From: Clostridium thailandense
GTDB taxonomy: Bacteria; Bacillota; Clostridia; Clostridiales; Clostridiaceae
Assembly (NCBI RefSeq): GCF_019207025.1
Contig: NZ_JAEEGC010000118.1
Coordinates: 1-35,938, forward strand
Reading direction: 5' to 3'
Length of the DNA: 35,938 nt
The notes under the pieces are model-generated. The model did no database searches, was not told the origin of the DNA, and saw only the letters and a program-made list of their open reading frames with translations. The translations under genes and the position numbers were made by a program. Of the stretch, positions 1 to 7,281 are shown piece by piece. Position 1 is the first letter of the stretch; each line of letters opens with the position of its first letter.

Positions 1-156
1 ATAAGTTAACTGTCGGCCGTAGATGTCTATAGCCGATGATATTGCAAATGCTTCTATTTCAAGTTGAATTTCTTGAGCCTCTACAGCCTTTTCATTGAGA
101 TAAACTGTGCTTTTATCGCCTGTAAAAAAATCTTTTATCCAGTCTAAAAACTTCAA
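1..156 (-). CDS. Possible phage portal protein, N-terminal fragment cut by window edge
   Basis: A 52-codon open frame runs off the left edge. It starts at a TTG (154-156) with an AGAGGTG ribosome site 5 bases upstream. It begins MKFLDWIKDFF and continues with an acidic helix and a segment AFAISSAIDIYG. This resembles the first 50 residues of HK97-type portal proteins of clostridial phages, where a short amphipathic start is followed by a helix near 'A...A...IA..IS..EF'. The match is by pattern only and the diagnostic part lies outside the window. A small-terminase-like remnant lies about 1 kb upstream in the same orientation, which fits a damaged prophage edge. If so, the large terminase usually found between them is missing and a methyltransferase gene sits there instead. 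Confidence 0.4.
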   Translation of the reverse strand, partial: MKFLDWIKDFFTGDKSTVYLNEKAVEAQEIQLEIEAFAISSAIDIYGRQLTY

Positions 157-237
157 TTTTTCACCTCTCTTTTGGGCAAAATAAAAAAGATCATTTCTGC
201 CCTTGTTGCTGCATAATATAAGAGTTATACAACACAA

Positions 238-314
238 AAACACCGCAGAATTCAAACTTAAATAATGCAGTGTTCACAAAAATTATTTATTTTTTCAATT
301 GTTATGTTAAATAA
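238..314 (-). repeat. Intergenic hairpin element, copy 1 (terminator-like)
   Basis: The element lies 47 bases 3' of the methyltransferase stop at 361. It has a conserved block GTTATGTTAAATAA (301-314, plus strand), a spacer containing AAATTATTT, then an imperfect hairpin (238-275) with outer arms AACACCGCA and TGCAGTGTT. On the minus strand the hairpin is followed by a T-rich run, so it could stop transcription of the methyltransferase gene. Related copies are at 2887-2955 and 3632-3708. Confidence 0.6.
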
Positions 315-360
315 AAAAAATTGTGTCAGTTAGGTTTATTTAATATTTTATGGAATGTAT

Positions 361-1029
361 TTAGCAACATTTCTGTTTTTGTAGCGTTACTTGATAAAGC
401 TTTCGTGGTAATTGTCCTTCTTCAAATTCACTAATTTCTAACGTAGTATATCCCTTTGCCAATTTAGCTACCATCTCTTTAGTGAAAAAGTGAACGATAA
501 AACCACCGACTTCATACATATTTTCTCCTCTATGAATACCAGTACCAAAATGAGAATCGTTTGTATTTCGAGCAGTGTAAGTATTAATTCCATCTGTTTT
601 CAAAACTCTTCTTACCTCTTGTGAAAGAAACTCAAGCTCTTCAGTACCTAAAGCCATACAGTACAACATATGAGAATAACACCCTTCAAAGAATTCATCA
701 TCGAAAGGTAACGGATTTCTTATATCATGTTGAATTGCAGTAATGGAATTAGATAAACCCAGTTGATGTGCTTTTTTATTGATAGTCTCAATTCCGTTAT
801 TTGTGTAATCTAAAACATATATTTGGAAACCATTTTGGGCAAAATAGATAGTGTCTCTTCCTTGACCACCACCTAATTCAAGAATTTTTGTCTTTCCTTG
901 ATTCTTAAATATTTTAACTGCTTTTATAGCAGATTCGCTTGGTGATTGCCCAAACATATCTTCATTATCTGAAAAAGTTCTCTCCCAATGTGGATTTTGG
1001 TCATTTAAAATGTTTCTATTGTTCTCCAT
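361..1029 (-). CDS. Class I SAM-dependent methyltransferase
   Basis: A 222 aa soluble protein with a Rossmann-fold methyltransferase core. Motif I is LELGGGQGRDT (about residues 50-60). An acidic residue ends strand 2 in YVLDYT (about 73-78). The HDIRNPLPFDD segment (about 105-115) fits motif II/III, and a motif IV-like stretch precedes EVRRVLKTDG (about 138-147). The layout resembles TehB/UbiE-type small-molecule methyltransferases, but no residue tells the substrate. The start has an AGGGGG ribosome site about 7 bases upstream. It is a single gene with non-coding or decayed DNA on both sides, followed by hairpin element copy 1. It is unrelated to the methyltransferase at 4612-5286. The fold is secure; the acceptor is unknown. 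Confidence 0.85.
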   Translation of the reverse strand: MENNRNILNDQNPHWERTFSDNEDMFGQSPSESAIKAVKIFKNQGKTKILELGGGQGRDTIYFAQNGFQIYVLDYTNNGIETINKKAHQLGLSNSITAIQHDIRNPLPFDDEFFEGCYSHMLYCMALGTEELEFLSQEVRRVLKTDGINTYTARNTNDSHFGTGIHRGENMYEVGGFIVHFFTKEMVAKLAKGYTTLEISEFEEGQLPRKLYQVTLQKQKCC

Positions 1030-1188
1030 TAAGTATCCCCCTATATTTTTCTCTATTTTTACACTTGTAATTCAATAAAAGTTGAATGTAGATATATAAA
1101 TTATAATACATTTATTTACTATTTAACATAGAATAAATTTAGTGACGTAATGCCCTACTATTTCCCCCTAACTCATAAGTATATTTTA

Positions 1189-1488
1189 TCACAAACCATC
1201 AGCCCAATTAGCTTTCTTAATAAGTGTATACTTTTGTGCATTTAAGTCAGGCCCTTTATACTTTTTAACCGACTTTATAAGAACATCCTCTTTAACCTTA
1301 GTTGGTACTTCCTCATAATATTTATATCCAGTACAGTATTTAAATAGTGCTTCAACTACCTTTTGATTTCTTCTATCTTTTCCTTGAGCAATTGTAGTTT
1401 TTAGGTCTGAATTTTGAGTTTTATATCGCCTAAAAGTTGAGTAACTCATACCTATTTTTTCGGCTATTTCCTTATCCGTTAAACTATC
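1189..1488 (-). pseudogene. Phage small-terminase-like (HTH) protein, remnant
   Basis: The frame is open from an in-frame TAA at 1489-1491. It reads DSLTDKEIAEKIGMSYSTF, then RRYKTQNSDLK, and later GYKYYEEVPTKVKEDV and KKYKGPDLNAQKYTLIKK. A helix-turn-helix (SLTDKEIAEKIGMSYSTFRR) followed by 'Y.Y.EV...KV......KKYKGPD..A' is the pattern of small terminase-like proteins of clostridial and bacillus phages. The first ATG (1447-1449) lies inside the HTH and has only a poor ribosome site, so translation from it would lose the first helix. The usual N-terminus is absent: the frame upstream of the stop encodes unrelated Ig-like sequence. I read it as a broken gene. Confidence 0.45.
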
Positions 1489-1620
1489 TTAAACCATTGA
1501 TTTTGCAAAGCTCAAGCTATTTTTAATAAGTTCCTCAAACTTAACATTATTTGTAAACTTGATTGTCCATGTCTTATTAGTATCTACTGTTTGGTTGTCT
1601 TTAAAGTTTGCCGCCTTTAC
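1489..1620 (-). pseudogene. Ig-like surface-protein fragment fused upstream of the terminase remnant
   Basis: In frame with the terminase remnant, but ended by TAA at 1489-1491, this segment encodes NFKDNQTVDTNKTWTIKF and then TNNVKFEELIKNS. 'VDTNKTWTIKF...V' resembles the first strands of SbsA/Ig-like repeats in clostridial cell-surface proteins. There is no start codon and no second half, so this is a fragment. Its junctions suggest a recombination product. The assignment rests on one short motif and is tentative. Confidence 0.3.
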
Positions 1621-1621
1621 A

Positions 1622-1837
1622 TTAACATTTAACAACATCTTCAATGTAAACTTCATCTATTCCACCAGTTCCCTTGTTGGATTTGACTTGTTTCCATGCC
1701 TTTAATAAAATATCTGCTCTATATATTTTGTCATATAGTGCATGAAACTTTCGTTTCTTATTAGCTTTGACACTTAGATATAGTTTTCTCTGAAGTTCTC
1801 GAACTTTGTCTATGGTGTTGTTAGCTTTCGCATTCAC
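1622..1837 (-). pseudogene. Group II intron reverse transcriptase/maturase, 5' fragment
   Basis: The 71 aa frame begins MNAKANNTIDKVRELQRKLY and continues FHALYDKIYRADILLKAWK, then KGTGGIDEVYIEDV. This is the opening of LtrA-type intron-encoded proteins: 'RELQ.KLY..AK......F..LYDKI.R.D.L..AW..VK.NKG..GID..TIE'. Full-length family members have about 420-600 residues. This one stops after the RT-0/RT-1 region and lacks the YADD active site, the maturase domain and the endonuclease domain. The bases upstream, between the frame and the DUF1016 remnant, are probably leftover intron RNA sequence. The intron cannot be active here. Confidence 0.75.
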
Positions 1838-1843
1838 TCACTC

Positions 1844-2161
1844 TTACCTCCTCTGAAAACTTGAATAAAGCAGAGTTCCTTCCCTATATGCAGTTTTGTT
1901 GTCTGCAGCATCATGTAATTCCCCCTGTAAAACTTCCTTTGGTGGTAACTGTGTCATATATTCAGCCACATGTATTCCACTTGACCCTAGCTCTAGCAGT
2001 TCCACTTCTTCTGAATTTTTTTCAGCACATAAAATTAAAGCAATTGGTCCCTCTTCACCTTCTGTCATTTCATTCTTCTTAAGCCATCTTAAATACAGTT
2101 CCACAAGTATTTCTGTCTTCACTATTTTTCCTATATTCCAATAAAGTATTACTGTCTCTAT
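1844..2161 (-). pseudogene. DUF1016 (YhcG-type PDDEXK nuclease family) gene, internally deleted and truncated
   Basis: The frame reads TVILYWNIGKIV, matching the N-terminal 'LYWNIGKII' motif of DUF1016 proteins. It then passes directly into VELYLRWLKKNE, GPIALILCAEK and VAEYMTQLPPKEVLQ, which match the C-terminal nuclease domain. About 200 intervening residues are missing. After LQGELH the reading frame enters unrelated sequence (DAADNKTAYREG...) next to the group II intron RT fragment, so the 3' end is also replaced. A GTG at 2120-2122 could start an 92 aa peptide, but the core strands with catalytic acids are lost. YhcG-like proteins are linked to phage defence and restriction loci. Here only a remnant remains. 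Confidence 0.7.
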
Positions 2162-2245
2162 AAACCTAGTTTTAGATTATATTCAATTGATATAAGTTCT
2201 TTAATTATATCCTTATTTATATAAATAGAAAAAGAAGCCTATCTT

Positions 2246-2389
2246 CTAAGCTTCTCTTGCTGAATTCAATTCTAATTCTATAAGTTTATTATATTCTTCG
2301 TGTGTTATCTTATTATGCAGTTCTCTTTCATCATATATACTGTACTTTTCCATAAGTCGTTTAATATATTTATTTCTTTCAGTTCTCAT
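2246..2389 (-). CDS. Small hypothetical protein, 47 aa
   Basis: An ATG at 2387-2389 is preceded by AAAGGAGTG at good spacing. The 47 aa product starts MRTERNKYIKRLMEKYSIYD and is charged and probably helical, with no Cys and no membrane segment. No family is recognised. The length and charge recall small Spo0E-like phosphatases, but the SQxLD motif is absent. It stands alone in a region of decayed genes. The ribosome site is the main support. Confidence 0.45.
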   Translation of the reverse strand: MRTERNKYIKRLMEKYSIYDERELHNKITHEEYNKLIELELNSAREA

Positions 2390-2886
2390 ATTAAACACTC
2401 CTTTTCTTAAGCTTTTTAATAATTATTCCCTTTACATTAAAAAGTAAGCAAAAGTCTTCCACTAATGTTTACCTTCTAATTTCACTAATCGAGGGATATA
2501 ATAATATTTCCTCTAAGGTTTATTTCCTTAGGACAATTATTATTATAAATTCCAATTGTTACACTTTAGTTTCAAACATGTTACATTACTATTTAATTAG
2601 TGTTAAATAAGTATTTATTTCATTAATGATTTGTAAATAAAGATAATTATATAAAAAGTATCCATCATTGTTTTAACCTTTATTTTATTCAAAAGTCCCT
2701 AATAACTCATTTGAAATATTTATGCTTTCTAACCTCATGATACTTTCCTCTGCTCTCCCAAAACTTAATAAATTAATACTTCCATACCATGCAATCTTTT
2801 TATCAACTATATCAAGTAATAACTTTAGTATGTTATCTATTTTTTTAGAATAGATTCTAAGCTATTTATTTTTGTTATTGTTACAT
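2390..2886. other. Stretch without intact genes, one weak coding remnant
   Basis: No intact gene is seen. On the minus strand an open stretch of about 60 codons ends at TAA 2685-2687. It encodes pieces such as KLLLDIVDKKIAWYGS and RLESINISNELLGTFE, without a usable start or ribosome site. It may be another decayed gene; I do not recognise it. The rest is very A+T-rich with no convincing promoter, RNA or repeat. Confidence 0.35.
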
Positions 2887-2955
2887 AAAAAGCACCCCGA
2901 AATCCAACTTGAATAATGCGATGCTCTAATAAATTATTTGATTGTTATATTTTTA
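2887..2955 (-). repeat. Intergenic hairpin element, copy 2
   Basis: A diverged copy of the element at 238-314. It has GATTGTTATATTTTTA (2940-2955), the AAATTATTT spacer motif, and a hairpin region with AACTTGAATAATGCGATGC (2906-2924). It starts 18 bases 3' of the stop of the decayed membrane-protein gene (2973). The hairpin arms are less well paired than in copy 3. Confidence 0.5.
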
Positions 2956-2972
2956 ACTACAAGTTTGTATCA

Positions 2973-3443
2973 TTAATAATTGAACTTGTATGCTAAATAA
3001 CTAATGAGTTGAATTATTAAAGCACCAGCCATTAAAATTAAGAGTACTATATTAGAATCTATTACAATTTTTCCAGTACTTATTAAAAGATGAAATATGA
3101 CAATAACAAAAAAAGAACATCAAAACTTTTACTTTTAGATTTTTCACTTATAAACTTTTTTCTCTAATCCTCATATCTTTCATTTTCCTTATCTTGTGTT
3201 TGCCTTAATAAATATATAAGGTATAAAAGTGTTTCTTACTCCAGTCTGTGTTCTTTGAAGTATCACCTGCCTTAATTCTTAATTCATCTATGCCATAGCC
3301 ACCAATGAAAATATACCTATACCAAGTGTAACAAGATAACCATGCCTTTTAGTAACAAATTCCCAAATTCCTAAACCAATAAAAAGTATTGCAAATACTG
3401 CAGAACCTATAAGTATCGAATCAAACTTCTCTTTATTTTCCAT
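2973..3443 (-). pseudogene. Decayed small membrane protein gene(s)
   Basis: At the 5' end, an ATG (3441-3443) opens a 51 aa frame, MENKEKFDSILIGSAVFAIL... with two hydrophobic segments, ending at TAG 3288-3290. A different frame continues smoothly across that stop as IGGYGIDELRIKAGDTS, indicating a frameshift. Further on are ENERYED, a stop, then KKFISEKSKSKSFDVLFLLL, and after another frame change FHLLISTGKIVIDS and MAGALIIQLISYLAY, ending at TAA 2973-2975. Read together these suggest one or two Firmicutes membrane proteins of the 'DERY..i..KSKS..f..l' kind (DUF2178-like), broken by at least two frameshifts and a stop. The 51 aa piece might still be made, but its ribosome site is weak. Confidence 0.5.
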
Positions 3444-3631
3444 TTAAATATTCCATTCCATTATGTCAAGGCAACTTTACATTTTATTAAAAATTCATAT
3501 TTCAATTTGGTAACTATCCTTGTACCAAATATAAAGAAGTTTCATTTTTTAACACCACAATATTGAAATTTCAAAGACATCGTTTGTACTTTCAATTGCA
3601 AATTTGAACATAATCTTTGTATTGCAGCAAA

Positions 3632-3708
3632 AAACACTGTATTATTCAACTTTGAATAATACAGTGTTTAGGTAAATTGTTAGTATTTTTAGTTGTTACG
3701 TTAAATAA
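3632..3708 (-). repeat. Intergenic hairpin element, copy 3; likely terminator of the racemase gene
   Basis: The conserved block GTTACGTTAAATAA (3695-3708) lies 64 bases 3' of the racemase stop. It is followed by a perfect 18-bp inverted repeat, arm AAACACTGTATTATTCAA (3632-3649) with its complement at 3652-3669 and a 2-base centre. On the minus strand the stem ends in six Ts, the form of a rho-independent terminator. It is the best preserved of the three copies. Confidence 0.75.
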
Positions 3709-3771
3709 GAAAGATATAACAGAACTGAAGCTAAAATTATATTACCTCAACTCTACAAATTGAAATTAAAT

Positions 3772-4467
3772 CTAATCATCTATAATCATGTTAACAAGAG
3801 TATCAATATGTATCTGCATTGTATCCAAACAATCTACTGGGGTTTTAACTCCCTTGAACAACAACGGCAACTCAGTACAACCTAAAATAATTGCCTGTAT
3901 CCCATTTTCAACTTTCATTCTTTGAATAATTTTCAGAAATGCTGATAAAGTTTCATCCTTGACAATACCCAACTCTAATTCTTGCGAAATCTTTTGATTA
4001 ACAACCTCTTTTTCTTCATCAGTTGGAGTTATCACTTCTATATGATTTTTCATGAATGGCTTTTTAAAAAATTCTCCATCCATAGTAAATATTGTCCCTA
4101 ACAACCCTACTTTAGATATATTACGTCGTTTTACTTCATCACAAGTAGCCTCAATAATACTCACAAGTGGGATATTAGAAAGCTTATTAAGCTCATCAAA
4201 AACAATGTGTGGTGTATTAGCCGATAAAGCTATAAAATCTGCACCGCTGACTCTCAAATTATTTATTGCCACCATTAAATAATTGACAAGTTGTTCATAT
4301 TCTTTCCTTTCACACATATTGAGGACATCAAAAACATTCACACTCTCAATAGTCATATTAGGAAAAAACTTTTTCCCAACTTTATTTTGGACTCCATATA
4401 CAATATCATGATAATATGGAATTGTGGACTCAGGACCCATTCCTCCAACTAAACCTAACTTTTTCAT
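3772..4467 (-). CDS. Aspartate/glutamate racemase family protein
   Basis: A 231 aa protein starting MKKLGLVGGMGPESTIPYYH, the signature start of the Asp/Glu racemase superfamily. The family normally uses two Cys residues for proton transfer. The C-terminal one is present in IILGCTELPLL (Cys197). The N-terminal position reads LSANTPH, with Ala83 where canonical aspartate racemases have Cys. Relatives such as E. coli YgeA also lack this first Cys and act on other amino acids, so the substrate here may not be aspartate. The length is normal. The start follows a GAGG ribosome site. It is a single gene ended by hairpin element copy 3, beside a methyltransferase gene of visibly different base composition. 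Confidence 0.85.
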   Translation of the reverse strand: MKKLGLVGGMGPESTIPYYHDIVYGVQNKVGKKFFPNMTIESVNVFDVLNMCERKEYEQLVNYLMVAINNLRVSGADFIALSANTPHIVFDELNKLSNIPLVSIIEATCDEVKRRNISKVGLLGTIFTMDGEFFKKPFMKNHIEVITPTDEEKEVVNQKISQELELGIVKDETLSAFLKIIQRMKVENGIQAIILGCTELPLLFKGVKTPVDCLDTMQIHIDTLVNMIIDD

Positions 4468-4611
4468 GTTTTACCTCCTCTATAAATTGCTCTTTATTGA
4501 GTTTTCTTATATTTTTCATAAATAGCATTTTATTACTATTGCGATTTAATCAATATAAAAATTGTACCACATTTTCCATATATTTTTACAATTGTATAAA
4601 AAGTATAGATA

Positions 4612-5286
4612 TTATTCTGTCTTTTCAAGGATAAGAAAGAGACTTGACTCGTCTACTTCCTCAATGCGATAATAGCACCCTGACTCCTCTCCTAGTTCTT
4701 TAAGTGTATCCTCTGAAAAGGTGATAGCACTGAACCCGTCCTTGCATACTATTGTTCCATCCTTTGTTTTTTCCAAATCGATTTCTCCAAGTAAACCATT
4801 AGCCTCCTGCTCATGAAACCAGGTCATCCGATGCTTCCAAAATTTTGGACTATATGTACTGAAATAGGCCTTTCCTCCAGGAGTCAGTGCCTTTATACAT
4901 TGTTCAATCAGATGCATGGGTTGTCCTTTCATCGCTGATAAACCGTTTTGCAGGCACAATACGACATCAAATTCTTCATCAAACGCAAGGTTATAGACAT
5001 CCATAACTTGAATGTTACAGTTCATGCATTCTTTTATATAATCCTTTCCAAGATCCACTGTTGACTCCGATATATCAATTCCTACAACACTGGCTGAAAA
5101 AGGAGCCAATTTCTTAATGACACGTCCGTATCCAGCTCCAACCTCCAGCACTTTCTCGTTGCCATGCAAATTTCGGCACACAAAATCGATTTCTTCATTC
5201 AAATAGCGCTTAATCCTTGGATACTTTGTCTGGTAAACTTGAAAAAGTTTCGTAGAGTTTAAATTCTGTCTGTAATAGTTACACAT
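4612..5286 (-). CDS. Class I SAM-dependent methyltransferase (second, unrelated)
   Basis: A 224 aa protein. Motif I is VLEVGAGYGRVIKKL (about residues 46-60), with the acidic end of strand 2 in VVGIDIS (about 69-75). NIQVMDVYNLAFDEEFDVVLC (about 95-115) carries motifs II-IV. The C-terminal half has PGGKAYFSTYSPKFW. It is typical of small-molecule or bacillosamine-island-type methyltransferases, but the substrate is unknown. The DNA is clearly richer in G+C than its surroundings: the 60 bases 5101-5160 hold 29 G/C. This suggests recent horizontal transfer. The start at 5286 has a GGAGG site. It stands alone between A+T-rich intergenic stretches. Confidence 0.85.
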   Translation of the reverse strand: MCNYYRQNLNSTKLFQVYQTKYPRIKRYLNEEIDFVCRNLHGNEKVLEVGAGYGRVIKKLAPFSASVVGIDISESTVDLGKDYIKECMNCNIQVMDVYNLAFDEEFDVVLCLQNGLSAMKGQPMHLIEQCIKALTPGGKAYFSTYSPKFWKHRMTWFHEQEANGLLGEIDLEKTKDGTIVCKDGFSAITFSEDTLKELGEESGCYYRIEEVDESSLFLILEKTE

Positions 5287-5429
5287 AATTCCACCTCCTA
5301 GTTAAAATTAATTTGTATATCTTCATAACTATGCAATTTTCATTCAACTCAAGGATAATTATACCATATTATAAAATTATTTCATCTGTTAAAAATGTCC
5401 ATGAATTCTTATTGAGATATTCATCACCA

Positions 5430-5664
5430 TCTTTTTATGGAATAACTCAGTCTACTCTCATACGCAAGTAGTCGTATACTGTGACCAAACAGGTTTAATT
5501 GCTAATGGTAAAACTTTTGAGCTAGCTGAAAAAAGCTACTTTGCTAAGAAAAAAATCAAAGAGAATATCAACTAGCTGCCACTTTTACTTGTGAACATTC
5601 TGAAACAGTAGCAATGTCTTTAGATTCTGGAAATACCCATTGTCCTGACCATTATAATGATTGA
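5430..5664 (+). pseudogene. Frameshifted plus-strand ORF, unidentified
   Basis: Two overlapping open stretches on the plus strand join at a run of seven A. The first encodes HTQVVVYCDQTGLIANGKTF, then ELAEKSYFAKKK, and hits TAG at 5572-5574. With one extra A the frame would continue REYQLAATFTCEHSETVAMS and LDSGNTHCPDHYND to TGA at 5662-5664. No start codon with a ribosome site is seen. The balanced amino-acid use and the Cys/His-containing tail suggest a once-real gene. I do not recognise the family. A sequencing error in the A run is possible but would not supply the missing start. Confidence 0.4.
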
Positions 5665-5722
5665 CTAAAGGCTATACTGTCTAAATACAAAGATCAACTT
5701 CAATTATATTAATTAATTAAAG

Positions 5723-6439
5723 TTATTCAAGATTAATTCTTGATAATTCATATACGCTGATACAAATTGATACAAACATGATGATAACAAGTGGTATTAT
5801 AATTTTTACATCAAAAGTTTCACTTGTCATAAGCTTAAATCCCCATGTAGCAGGGAAAATTTCGCCTAAGCTTTCAAGTGCTTTGGGAAGCATATTTACT
5901 GGGAACATGATCCCAGCCAGCATAATTGAGGGTAGAAATATAAACTGTGATGTCATTGTAAGCTTTGATGTACTTTTGATAAGCACTCCTAATACCGTTC
6001 CAACTGCCACACAAGCAATAATAAAAATTCCTAAATATAGAAAATAAAGGATCAAATTTTCAGGGATTTTTGTATTAAATGCTAGTGGTGCTATAAAAAA
6101 TATCACAAGACTCATTATGAAAAGATGAACAAAAGCTGAAATGAAGTTGTTGACTCCTGCCACCCATAATGGTATACCTCCCACCTTGTATGCCTTTTTT
6201 ATTTCGCTGCCATACAATTCTACCAGTGGTGTAGGTGCTCCTAAAATCGCTCCCATCGTTACCCCAAATATCGTCATAGATTGAATTAACGTATCCTTTG
6301 CTATAGGATTAATTGATGTAAAAATCCCCCCCATAAAAGCAAAAAATACAAGCGGTACCACATAATACGTGAGTAGTACACCTTTGTTTCTAATGTCAAG
6401 TTTCCAGTGTAATACTACTCCATAAAGAAATGCATTCAT
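5723..6439 (-). CDS. ABC-2 type transporter permease
   Basis: A 238 aa integral membrane protein with about six hydrophobic segments, for example VVPLVFFAFMGGIF near residue 30, LFIMSLVIFFIAPLAF near 110, FLYLGIFIIACVAVGTVLG near 133 and IIIPLVIIMFVSICISVYEL at the C-terminus. The segment MLAGIMFPVNMLPKALES matches the conserved ABC-2 motif before the last helices. It forms the membrane half of an exporter with the ATPase encoded immediately upstream. Its ATG overlaps the ATPase stop (ATGA), so the two are probably translationally coupled. The substrate is unknown; MerR-linked ABC-2 exporters often export drugs or peptides. Confidence 0.85.
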   Translation of the reverse strand: MNAFLYGVVLHWKLDIRNKGVLLTYYVVPLVFFAFMGGIFTSINPIAKDTLIQSMTIFGVTMGAILGAPTPLVELYGSEIKKAYKVGGIPLWVAGVNNFISAFVHLFIMSLVIFFIAPLAFNTKIPENLILYFLYLGIFIIACVAVGTVLGVLIKSTSKLTMTSQFIFLPSIMLAGIMFPVNMLPKALESLGEIFPATWGFKLMTSETFDVKIIIPLVIIMFVSICISVYELSRINLE

Positions 6440-7281
6440 TGTTTATCCTCCTCCTTTGCTATATCTATAAATCTTTGTTCAAGCGTAGCTCTTTCAATTT
6501 TTACATCAAGAACCTTATTTTGTGTTTGCCTGCAGGTTTCAAGCAATTCATACAAAGTATCCCCTATATTTTCAGAAGCAAATGCCCAATATCCTTGTTC
6601 ATAATCAGCGTTTTTCAACGCACTTTCTGTTTTGATGAAAATTTTACATTGCTCTCTCTCTTTATTAGTTAGTTCGATTGTTGTGCCTACAAAAGCAATT
6701 TTGCCATCTTTGAGAATAGCAATTCTGTCGCAAAGACTTTCCACCTCTGCCATATCATGACTTGCCATAATAATGGTTTTTCCTTGTTCTTTCAATTTGC
6801 GTATTTGTGAATGGAGGGACACCCTCCCCTCTACATCAAGTCCCGCAGTTGGCTCATCAAGAAATATAATATCAGGGTTGCCTATGAGTGCAAGTGCTAA
6901 ATGTAATCGCCTTTTTTGGCCTGTAGACATTTCTTTATATTGCTTGTCTTTTAACTGTTCGAGTTCAAAAACATTAAATAAATTGAAATTTACTTGTGCT
7001 TTTTTCCACTTGTAAAACAATCTATACGCCTCTATTGCCTTAATATTTGCAGGTAGTGATGAAGATTGAAGTTGAACTCCTATATTTCCATTTACTTTAA
7101 TATTTCCACTTTCATATTTTCGAATACCTTCAATGCATTCAAGAGTTGTTGTTTTTCCTGCTCCATTTGTACCGAGTAAGGCAAAAATTTCACCACGATT
7201 TACAGCAAAAGAAATGTTGTTAATCACAATGTTTGCTCCATAGCTTTTTACTAAATTTTCAACCTGAATGGCTACATTCAT
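6436..7281 (-). CDS. ABC transporter ATP-binding protein
   Basis: Translation is taken from the ATG at 7279-7281, giving 281 aa beginning MNVAIQVENLVKSYG. A GGAGGTG site lies upstream and the ATG overlaps the regulator's stop codon. A longer frame exists but has no ribosome site. Walker A is GTNGAGKTT (about residues 37-45), the ABC signature is MSTGQKRRLHLALAL (about 120-134), Walker B is IIFLDEPTAGLDVEG (about 140-154), and the switch His is in IMASHDMAEVE (about 174-184). The signature reads STGQ rather than SGGQ, which is common in this exporter class. It works with the permease gene downstream. Expression is probably controlled by the adjacent MerR-type protein. Confidence 0.92.
   Translation of the reverse strand: MNVAIQVENLVKSYGANIVINNISFAVNRGEIFALLGTNGAGKTTTLECIEGIRKYESGNIKVNGNIGVQLQSSSLPANIKAIEAYRLFYKWKKAQVNFNLFNVFELEQLKDKQYKEMSTGQKRRLHLALALIGNPDIIFLDEPTAGLDVEGRVSLHSQIRKLKEQGKTIIMASHDMAEVESLCDRIAILKDGKIAFVGTTIELTNKEREQCKIFIKTESALKNADYEQGYWAFASENIGDTLYELLETCRQTQNKVLDVKIERATLEQRFIDIAKEEDKQ

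Noticed and set aside
1861..2144. Plus-strand ORFs of 73 and 82 codons opposite the DUF1016 remnant
   Set aside because: They are antisense shadows of a recognisable minus-strand coding remnant and have no ribosome site.
238..3708. Interpretation of the three hairpin elements as integron attC sites
   Set aside because: A TAACAAY block is present, but the complementary GTTRRRY site is not found and no integrase is in the window. Reported only as cassette-like.
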